Shown here in pieces: positions 30,601 through 37,797 of a stretch of DNA of 37,797 bases. The stretch covers positions 1-37,797 of the forward strand of contig MU858315.1 in NCBI GenBank assembly GCA_033297075.1. The letters run 5' to 3'. The notes beneath the pieces were generated by a model. It saw only the letters and a list, made by a program, of their open reading frames with translations, ran no database searches and was not told where the DNA came from. Source of the stretch: Rhypophila decipiens. Lineage: Eukaryota > Ascomycota > Sordariomycetes > Sordariales > Naviculisporaceae. Both the position numbers and the translations under genes were made by a program. The first letter of the stretch is position 1; every line of letters starts with the position of its first letter.

Positions 30601-31086
30601 GCGCTCGCTGGGGCAGTCTTGCAACGGAAGCTCGAGGCATCGGTTGCGCTGATCAGGGCCGGCGCTAATGTGTCATGGGCAAAGCACAATGTTCTCCATC
30701 TCGCCGTGACGAACGCTAGCCAGCGTCCCTCGATTGTACAAGAGTTGCTCAATGACTGCCCTGAACAATTGCGCAAGACAGCTCTGCTTAATGGCTTTGA
30801 CCAGATGGGTCGGACGCCGATACACCGCGCTGCGTATTTTGGAGATGTCAACGGTGTAGATGCTTTATTGGACGCGGGCGCGGACCATTTGGCGTTCAAA
30901 CATCCTCCGTATATGTCTATGGGTGGCACGCCGCTTCAAGTTGTTACGAAGTTTCTTGAGAGGTTGAAGAAGAATGGCGGCGAGCTAGGGCCAAATCACA
31001 GGGCTGTCAAGGAGAAAGGCCCACTTGCGGTCCGGCGGTTTATGATTTGCCTGAATGCCATCAAGGAGAGGCTTGAGGCATGCTAA
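27694..31086 (+). CDS. Protein kinase-ankyrin repeat fusion protein, 2 exons
   Basis: Exon 1 is 27694-28778 and exon 2 is 28848-31086; the intron has a GTTAGT donor, a CTGAC branch site and a TAACAG acceptor, and both sides stay in frame (1107 aa). Read unspliced, the two halves look like separate genes, with the kinase frame stopping at 28815 and an ATG at 28882. The kinase domain (about 45-355) has GQGTTF, VAVKR with Lys76, Glu98, HGDVKAEN with Asp180 and Asn185, and APE at 238-240. The DFG motif reads DFS (212-214). The C-terminal part has about eight ankyrin repeats, for example GTPLHWATRAGN, GHTALTIAALSG and GRTPIHRAAYFGD. The kinase half belongs to a fungal Ser/Thr-like family with HGDxK loops. 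A signalling role in which the ankyrin array senses a partner is inference. Confidence 0.8.
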
Positions 31087-31108
31087 GCTTGAATGAGATA
31101 TAATACAG

Positions 31109-32867
31109 TCAGACATTGCCCAAACCCTTCGCAATTCTATCGGTAACGTGGCGCTGAAAATACACCTGTGAATCATACTCGTTCATAGTCTGGGTCAAGC
31201 GGCCAAAGTCCAAACAAGTGAGAATCACCTGCGTCAGCACCTCGCCCACCCTGTGCGGGAGCTCGCTCTGGCACTTCTTCTTGACCGCCTCCCGTATGTC
31301 TGTGGACTTCACGCTTGTGGAGGCACTTCTCCCACCGCACACATCGCCGATGGCTTTCCAGCGAGCTATCTCGAACAAGACAATTCCCTAAGTAGAGAAT
31401 TAGCACGATTTCAAATTTGTCCAAGTTCTGAAAAGATAATGGCTAATTGTTTGATAACATACCAATGCATAGATATCATGGCTCTTATCAAATCGAACAA
31501 GCGGGCGCCCCCAACGGTCAGGATGACGATACAAGTTATTCTCCTGCGAGTAGTCCTCCTCGAGAATGGTGCCCGCATCTCCAGCTCGGGAATACTCGAA
31601 CCCGAAGAGAAGAGGCCGTGCAAGGGGGAGTCCCGCTATGGACGCAACAGTGTCTTTCTTGGAGCCATTGTTACTATCCTCGGAATTGTCCCCCGGGACT
31701 ATAGATACAGTCTGAAAAAACAAAACGTTATTGCTGCGAATCCCCTTGTGCACCCATCCTACACGGTGGAAATGATCCACAGAGTCAGCGAGGGCATACG
31801 CTAGGTAGATACGGTGCCCGAGCGGCACGGCAATATGTCGAGTGTATAGCTGGAGAAGGGTCGTAAGTCCAGACGAGATCTCGAACCGCGGCGGGGGTTC
31901 AAAGACAAGGCCGAGCTCATGGCGCACCTTGTCGTGAAAGAAGCCCAAGCAGGGGAGGGTCCGGAAGTTGACCCTCTTGGCGAGGGATACCAGGCCCGAC
32001 ATCTTGCGGATTTGCTGCATTGTCTCGGGGTAAATGTCCCCTGTGCTGGGGTTCGCGTGATAGGAAAAGGCTTCGAGGATGACGGGCTGTTGTTTGTCCA
32101 TGGTGGCGATCTTGCGCTGGAAAGAGTCCTTCTTGAACTGAAACCGATTACGCGCCATCTCCGTGCCCTCTGTTTGCGGTTGGTTGTCTTGGACGGCTGT
32201 TCGCAGTTTGAGCGTCTCGGCAACGTTCGTGACGGCGAGTATGCCAGTGGGGTTCGATTCGTCCAACGCAGCTTTGAGGTCACTAGCCGGGCCGGGGTCT
32301 TGAAGCAGCGGTGTTTCTAGTGCATCGCAGACGGCAACAACCGAGGACTGGATATGCTCAATGGCTTCTTCCGCCAGCTGGGTCATGCCTGTTTCGGCGA
32401 TCGGCTCTTTCGCGTGTTGGGATGTCACGGCCATGGTGGTATGCAGAGTCTGAAGCGCTCTTAAGATCTCGGCTTTGGCAGATGAACTCAGCTTTCCGAG
32501 CATCGAGCCGGGGGCAAAGACCTGCTCGCGAAGGCCCTCAAGTCGGCGGGCTCGTAGGACAAGGGCTTCGATCTCAACTGCTGTTACGTTCTTGGGTGCG
32601 GCGGCCTTGAGCCATTCGGCCATCTCTTGGCCGGTCAGGTCATCGGCTAGCGAAACTAACATCACCATGTAAGAGCTTGGTTTAGGGATGAAGCTGAGAG
32701 ACTGCGGCTCTTTTAGTTTCTGTAGCCATATCTTTGTAGCGGACCGCTTGGCAAAATCGTGGAAAGCCGGTGTCTCTAATGTCACAGTATCGAACACGTG
32801 AAATTAACCTTCATCATGCTGGCAGCTTAGGTGGGCACTTACGAGCAATTATGGCGTTCTCTCTCAT
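31109..32867 (-). CDS. Pseudokinase-like C-terminal part of caspase-like protein, 3 exons
   Basis: On the minus strand, exons 32867-32843, 32775-31463 and 31387-31109 give 538 aa starting at ATG 32867 (MRENAIIA). Introns are GTAAGT...TAG (67 nt) and GTATGT...TAG (75 nt); the second restores DIYAL-GIVLFEIARW. The first 30 residues look like the end of a caspase p10 unit (TPAFHDF, TKIWLQKL), so this is probably not a separate gene. A helical region follows, then from about 230 a kinase-like fold: PVILEAF where the VAIK lysine should be, VHKGIRSNN in place of HRDLKxxN (350-358), and FGFEYS in place of DFG, then LYRHP and DIYALG. The catalytic Lys and both Asp residues are missing, so it should be a pseudokinase. 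Related regions occur in fungal HeLo-type cell-death proteins. Confidence 0.6.
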
Positions 32868-33548
32868 CCCGACGCCAAGATATCAGCGAAAATGTCTGTG
32901 GGGGCTCGTCGCCTGAGCTCATCGATCAGCACGCGGGTGAACGACGAGCGGCTTGGAGGGACTGCCAGCGCATTCTTGGCGCAAGCTGCAATCATCTCGA
33001 ACCTCCCTGTCTCTTTCGCACCCTTGGCGATGGATGCCGCGTTGCAACAGTCGAGCAGGAGGAGTACATCACCTTCGGCACTGAACAGCAGCTGCTGTGC
33101 TGTATGCCAGGAAAGCGAAGGGCCATTCTTTTCATATCTACTTGGAATGTTAACTATGGGTTAGGGGCATTATTTGTTAACCAAGCTCGGGAAGGTGCGG
33201 TGGGACTCACGCCGTCCAGCGGGCATGTCCGACATCATCTGGAGAACAGTGCCCGGCGTAGTACACGATCAGCAGGCTATCTTTGGCCGAGTGTTCACGA
33301 AGTACATCCACAATTCGCGTGACGAGCACAGAGAGGGAATCGGTCGCGGGAAGCTTCAATGAATCGGTTTCATATCCAAATCCAGTTCTGAAGAGGTTGC
33401 TCAGCGCGGTGACTTCCTTTTCGGGGTTGAGATCGTTGTCGGCCCAGTAGATTAATAGAGCGTATACTCGGCTGTATACGTTCCTCTGCGAGAAATAGTC
33501 GCCGATGTTGTTCTGATAAGAGCGTATAATGTCGACTTCTGACGACAT
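32864..33548 (-). CDS. Caspase-like (C14) domain protein, 5' part of a frameshifted gene
   Basis: On the minus strand, exons 33548-33211 and 33137-32864 give 203 aa. The intron has a GTGAGT donor and a TAG acceptor; an AAG four bases earlier also keeps the frame. The p20 unit is clear: VYALLIYWADNDL, then DSLLIVYYAGHC with catalytic His100, and DVLLLLDCCNAAS with the likely catalytic Cys144 in the DxC position. Both catalytic residues are present, so peptidase activity is possible. The frame then runs through FTRVLIDELRRR and stops at TGA in ILASG*. The stop overlaps the ATG of the next frame as ATGA, and that frame supplies the missing end of the caspase unit. This fits loss of one base near 32869 in an originally single caspase-pseudokinase gene, or a sequencing error. 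Confidence 0.65.
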
Positions 33549-35004
33549 GGTCGCCGGTTTGGTTAAGAGTCGCGGATGGGCTGCGTCCCGAACACTCGCC
33601 GTGCCTGCCTACCTCGGTACTATTAATCTACCTGGTATGTACATGGATTGACCTAGGTAGCAGCTGCCGATCCGATGACGGTGCTGTGGTAATGTGTTCG
33701 GTCCAACGTGAGAAAGATATAGAGCCCGAGCCGACGATGTGTGGTACAAATGCATAAATGAACTGTTTGGTAGTTGGCATAAGGTGCGATTTGGAAGTGC
33801 AGACTTTTCAGGCAGCAAGCAGTGCCCAATCTGCAAGTACCCCTCTTGGCAGGCAACAAAAAGTCTAGTTCGCCTGAGGCTTTTTTTCCGAGGGCAGGAA
33901 CAAGGCTGTTAAGTATGAGACGGTGGGACCCCGCGAGCAGGAAGATGTCTGGGTCGGGTGTGTGCCGACGTGGCAGATGCCGCGTTCGGGTCTTCGGGAC
34001 ATGTCGGGCGCGCAGGACTCTCTTATGAGGCCCATTCTCCTTCGTTTATTTAATGCGCCAGCTCGCCCTGCAATGCCCTTGGTCATCCAGGATGTGCACA
34101 GTTGCCGCAATACCGATTAATTGTTAATTTACAACGAACAAAGAACGTATTTCCGATTAACATCGAATTCTTACCGTATATTCTCCAATGCCCCCCGAAG
34201 AAGAATGTCGTGGCCGACCTGCAGCAGAGGCGGAGCTCTCGGACGACGAGGAGATTGATGTCAGTGAAAGCAAACACCGAGTCACCGACTCAACAAAGGT
34301 GCATTGCGTGGCTGACATGACCCGAGATATCCACCGACTTCTCCAGCAGCGCCCCGGGCCACTACCGTGGCCGAGTGAGCCAATTCTCTGGCCAAGCCGA
34401 GGCAGGTTCAGGCACCCTGATTGGTCCAGGATCATGATTATTAATATTTGTAATACAATACAGTTTCCAACATCGCCCCTTTACACCGTCAACGAGGTGG
34501 TCTATCTAGCAATTCCCGGCCAGCAGCAACCGGCCGGCCCATAAGTCATCGTTTTCATCAGCGTGGACAGGATGTATGTTATCATGCGGAAAGACAATCG
34601 GCAGCTTCACCATGAAGCAGTGCGAGAGGATCGTCTCTTGGTCCCGGCCTAGCGGTGATTGGGTCCCTCGTTCCTGGGGCTAGCTACGGAGGCGCAGCTT
34701 GGAATAAAAAGGATGTACCCCTAATTCCAACAAGCTAGTGTGCGGTGGTTAGGGAGATATGGGTTTTACTGATGCAGCTCTGGTCCGCCCTAGCCAGCTT
34801 GCTGCCTAGTTTGGGCGGCCCAACCAGAGGGCCTGAATGTCTGAATGTATTGTTCTCGCCCCCTTTGTCCATCACATGTTCATTTTCCGATTCTTCAAGT
34901 CCCGAAAACACTCCTTAGAGAGATTGTCATGAAACGAGCCCCGAATCAACAAATAAACCAATCAATACGATTTCTTCTACATCAAGACAACCCCAATCAT
35001 AACT
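33549..35004. other. Spacer upstream of the caspase-like gene
   Basis: The left part should include the promoter of the minus-strand caspase-like gene. Apart from a low-confidence 118-aa frame (34188-34544) I see no gene, repeat or RNA gene here. Confidence 0.35.
34188..34544 (+). CDS. Possible 118-aa hypothetical protein
   Basis: ATG-started frame with an acidic block (ELSDDEEIDVSES) near the start, then a Pro- and Trp-rich middle. No domain is recognised and no splice partner is evident. It overlaps a 92-aa frame on the other strand. Listed for completeness; it may be chance. Confidence 0.2.
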   Translation: MPPEEECRGRPAAEAELSDDEEIDVSESKHRVTDSTKVHCVADMTRDIHRLLQQRPGPLPWPSEPILWPSRGRFRHPDWSRIMIINICNTIQFPTSPLYTVNEVVYLAIPGQQQPAGP

Positions 35005-35462
35005 ATGCCCATGCAATTCGTCGGCCGAACAAGACGTATGGCACCACTCTCCTCCCCCATTAGAAGGATAATCGCTTCTTATACTAAATTGTCTACCAAT
35101 GAGAAGCCCAACAGCTTCAGCGCCAGTATACAGCCCCCAGATTTACTGGCAGACCTCGAACACGAAAGAGTATACACTCCAAGTTAAATCCTTACTTCTG
35201 ATGGGCGCGGTCTTACCATCTCCTACAACAATTAGTCGAAAGCTTCCGAAGAGGCTACCCCAGACTTTCCGCCTTCATCAACAGCGACCGTGACTTTGTC
35301 ATGTTTCGTTCCTTTGGCACGCTGCATGTCAGAATCCTCTCACATCTCAAGTATGAGTTTCTGGGAAATTCACCTCCATTTCTGGAGGTCGCGACTCCAA
35401 ATCTAGGCGCCTGTGTCGCCGATTTTGGAGTCAAATTTCCCGCCAAGACCTTTCCCCACTAA
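35005..35462 (+). pseudogene. Truncated DUF6594-like gene
   Basis: Exons 35005-35182 and 35236-35462 join with a GTTAAA donor and TAG acceptor, phase-matched, into 134 aa. The joined product carries FRRGYPRLSAFINSDRDF and then RSFGTLHVRIL, which is the opening signature of the fungal DUF6594 family (GYPRLA...D.DF...RRFG.LH.R.LL). Normal members are roughly 300 aa with C-terminal membrane helices. Here similarity ends after HLKYE, where the frame enters a highly self-complementary sequence (35363-35441) and stops at TAA 35460-35462. The rest of the domain is missing, so this is most likely a fragment broken by an insertion or rearrangement. Confidence 0.5.
35363..35441. repeat. Fold-back sequence inside the truncated DUF6594 gene
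   Basis: GGGAAATT (35363-35370) pairs with AATTTCCC (35434-35441), and GACTCCAAAT (35393-35402) pairs with ATTTTGGAGTC (35422-35432) with one extra base. A smaller ACCTCC/GGAGGT hairpin lies within the left arm. This nested self-complementarity suggests a fold-back or MITE-derived insertion. Confidence 0.6.
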
Positions 35463-36062
35463 GGTACACTCCCATACTGAATTTAGTCGGAACCCTACAA
35501 CCCAACACTTGCAGAAAATAAAAATTAACTGAATAGGCGGCAATGCAAGCCACCACCAGATATTAAGTTAGTAACATTTGGTGGCGATTCGGGCGATGTA
35601 ATTATGATTCTGACTTTGATGTGCGAGAAGATAATATTCCACTAACGTTAACGGTAGTGCTATATTAAGTAGGGGACTAGTTAGTTGGTTGGTCAGCTTC
35701 TAGGAGGAAGATCTGAAGTGACTATATAGGAGCGAGCTCTATAGACTTATATATCCTGCTACGTCGGCAAATCTTAAGCCCTCGCCTGGGTCGGCGGCTA
35801 GACTTGTTCTTTTTTGTTACGGCCGGGCAAGAAGATGGCGGAACTCATCTTTATTGGGCACTATTGACGAAGACTTTAGGATGGGGAAAGAAAAGAGAAA
35901 GGAAAGGAATAAGGTGAAGACATGACATATATATCCGTGGCTGCATCCACTGCCGAGGAAACCTTATTCCAAATAAGGTTCATTGATCCGAATATTGCCG
36001 TGTCCTGAGGACGAGCCGTCATATTTTTATAGTAAAGAGACTAATCTAAACAAGAAACATAT
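35463..36062. other. AT-richer, gene-less sequence with retroelement-like hints
   Basis: No useful frame was found. Visibly richer in A and T than the rest of the window. At 35573-35594 the order AACA, TT, then TGGTGGCGATTCGGGC resembles an LTR end followed by a tRNA primer-binding site, but no matching second LTR was found. A perfect 9-bp palindrome with a 3-nt loop lies at 35960-35980 (AACCTTATT arms). Confidence 0.35.
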
Positions 36063-36306
36063 TGTTGGTAAGCCGTTACCAGTATACTGGTGCAAATGGG
36101 ACCCAAGTTCTATTCATTTGTGATAAAACTAGTCCTTACCTTCTCTCTCGCTCTCTGGCTCTGCCAGAGAGCTCCCCTTATAACTATCGCAGGAAGCTTC
36201 TCACGGATCCGGGCATCTCGACTTGAGACATGAAGGGGGCGTGGCTTACTTGGGGGTCCAGGGTCGTGGTTTCACGACCCTGTTCCTGGATGTGATAACC
36301 CCCCCA
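36063..36306. mobile_element. Possible solo LTR with several palindromes
   Basis: A 244-bp stretch bounded by TG (TGTTGGTAAGCC) and CA (ACCCCCCCA), the usual LTR end dinucleotides. It contains ACCAGTATACTGGT (36078-36091), GCTCTCTGGC with its complement (36150-36172), CAGGGTCGTG with its complement (36259-36282), and a TATAA sequence on each strand near 36179. The size fits a fungal LTR. The flanks do not give a perfect 5-bp duplication (CATAT against CATGT if the right end is shifted by two bases), so the call is tentative. Confidence 0.3.
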
Positions 36307-36851
36307 TGTTCATGCGTTGTCCATGGATCAACACATATCGTAATTTAGTGCAACTTTAAATCAGCAGACTCCATACCTTGTTAATAAAGAACGATACCCA
36401 AGCCTAATCCCCAGACATTAAGGCAAGCTGCGAGCCGAAGGGGACGCTACATAATTCATAGACTTGCAAGGCCCTACACATCTCCATAGCTCCGCATCTC
36501 TGAGCCCATCCCACTCCTTCGTGAAGTTACACGCCACTATCATCATCGAAGGAGCCTGTCAGCAATGTTTTTTGGGTGCGAGGTGATGTGGAGTCAGGAT
36601 CGGAAAGAAAATAGGTGAAGGTTCGTTTGGGGTTCTTTTCGATGGTGTGAGGTCGTCGGGTTGGCAGGTGGAGAATCGATACCGGTGGCCTTCAAATTCG
36701 TCCGGTGCCTAGCTTGGTCGCCCGGCCTCCTACCATCTAGATCTGAGACCGAGGCTCATAGCACCAGGAACCACGCAGCGCAGATGCGGTTTTTTCCGAC
36801 ATTTTGCTTGGTTGATGTGTGCAATTCTTACTGACTGTCGGGGAGGAGCGT
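36307..36851. other. Gene-less sequence right of the LTR-like element
   Basis: No frame with recognisable content, no repeat and no RNA gene that I can support. Confidence 0.35.
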
Positions 36852-37403
36852 TCATTTGGGCAAGTCTTGCTGACCGTCGAGAAGGAGGAGGTTCATTCGT
36901 GTAACCCGAGATGGCTGTTGTGGGTTCCGGAGAACGTGAGTGGTTGATTGGTTAGCTACGAGCATTGGCGACTCGATTTTGGCATCGCTGGTCGACGTCA
37001 AAGACAAGAGGTGTCGGATTATCTCCTCGAGCCTGGGAAATTGCAGCCTGTCGAGGTCCCCGGGTTTAAAGCCGTCCCACCAGTCCGGGTTTGAGAGATC
37101 GTAGTGGCCATGCATCACCTCCTAGGGATCGTGATCTGGATTTGTGATCATAAAGCCGGTCTTCCACCAGTTGGGGGGAAGGTTTGGGGGGATACCAGGA
37201 TCCTCTTCACTCGATTTGGAATACGAGTCAAAACGCTCAGATTCGGCAGGCGGGCTGACGTCGTCGTCCTCTTCCATTTTCCGGGCACGATAGGGCGGAC
37301 TATACATAACAACTGGGTCACTAGTTGTGATAACCGGCAGGCTCGGGCTTGAGCCAAGGTTAACAGAGCGACCGGCCGCACAAGCGTTCTTTGTGGTTGG
37401 CAT
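36852..37403 (-). pseudogene. Uncharacterised ORF interrupted by an in-frame TAG
   Basis: From the ATG at 37403 the frame runs through an acidic, Ser/Pro-rich region and reaches TAG at 37122-37124 (plus coordinates), then continues open in the same frame for another 90 codons (HGHYDLSNPDWWDGF, then LDRLQFPRLEEIIRHLL) to a stop at 36852. The sequence on both sides reads as one protein, so a CAG-to-TAG change is the simplest explanation. I could not find an in-phase intron that removes the TAG. The family is unknown. The frame is also open upstream to 37595, but that part covers a 16-G/C run and looks like leader. Confidence 0.35.
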
Positions 37404-37797
37404 TGCGAAGTGACAGAGCGTAGATAGGGGCGGTGTTTGTGGCGGGGGGGGGGGGGGGGAGAAACAGCTGAGAGATATATATAGTGAGAGCAGCGAGGAA
37501 GAAAGATGGGTGAAGTTGGAGAGATTTGGGAAGGTGGCGATAGTATTCTCTTTATACTCTGGCTTCCCCCTCCTGCTGAGCAGGGTGTGAACCATACGTG
37601 CTAGAACTAAGTACGACCTTAAGACGCCTCTTTGGCAAGATCTTGTTCGTTATTTGCTAATACAGTGGGGCGACAAAAGTGTCGAATATTTCCGAATGCG
37701 GCCCCACCCCCTTTGTTGACCACCCTTCTACGAAGTCCTCGCCACATAGTAATTCTTAGCCAAAAAGAACAAAACTGAGGGAATAGATAGAATAGAA
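37404..37797. other. Right edge, leader and promoter of the last ORF
   Basis: Contains a run of 16 G residues on the plus strand (37444-37459), which would be poly-C in a leader of the minus-strand ORF. Short frames only. No gene is supported to the window end. Confidence 0.35.

Noticed and set aside
28882..31086. Ankyrin protein as an independent gene starting at ATG 28882
   Set aside because: The sequence upstream of this ATG is open in the same frame and joins the kinase through good splice signals, so the ATG is probably internal.
35994..36024. Hammerhead ribozyme near CCTGAGGACGAG
   Set aside because: The conserved CTGATGA and GAAA core elements are missing; only a short GTCC/GGAC stem is present.
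37444..37459. Run of 16 G as a functional quadruplex or regulatory site
   Set aside because: A homopolymer of this length is prone to sequencing error and gives no specific evidence of function.

Overview
This window looks like accessory genomic DNA from a filamentous ascomycete (Pezizomycotina). The evidence is short introns (about 53-77 nt) with GTATGT/GTAAGT-type donors and CTAAC/CTGAC branch sites, a HET-domain protein, a rhodopsin-domain (PTH11-like) membrane protein, a Zn2Cys6 regulator, an AT-richer right flank with transposon-like relics, and long gene-poor spacers. I cannot name the species; no rRNA, tRNA or CRISPR was seen. All family assignments come from reading motifs by eye, not from a search.

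Layout. 1-4.9 kb: an uncharacterised 400-aa protein (727-1929), a three-exon small secreted cysteine-rich protein with a Kex2-like site (3488-4058), and a 480-bp inverted-repeat element with an internal 19-bp tandem repeat (4322-4802). 4.9-10 kb: a membrane-anchored DUF3445/HODM-like protein (-), an esterase-D/siderophore-esterase-like hydrolase (+, two exons) and a four-exon rhodopsin-domain protein (-). 10-13.3 kb: no convincing gene. 13.3-21.3 kb, all on the minus strand: a DHA2-type MFS transporter, a cupin protein with a C-terminal membrane segment, a long HET-domain protein whose C-terminus appears frameshifted, and an AflR-like Zn2Cys6 factor. 22.7-26 kb: a proline-rich low-complexity protein and an ICMT-like methyltransferase.

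26.4-33.5 kb is the most interesting part. It holds a three-exon MYND-finger protein, then a protein kinase joined by a clear intron to a roughly eight-repeat ankyrin array (one 1107-aa protein, 27694-31086). Facing it tail to tail, with only 22 nt between stop codons, is a caspase-like (C14) domain followed by a pseudokinase-like region (31109-33548). A one-base frameshift appears to split this second gene. Together with the HET gene this resembles fungal allorecognition/cell-death gene content, although a shared function is inference only.

33.5-37.8 kb is a degenerate flank. It contains a truncated DUF6594-like gene running into a fold-back sequence, several perfect palindromes inside a possible solo LTR, and a small ORF with an in-frame TAG. 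Broken reading frames at four places (HET tail, caspase gene, DUF6594, 3'-most ORF) fit a fast-evolving region.
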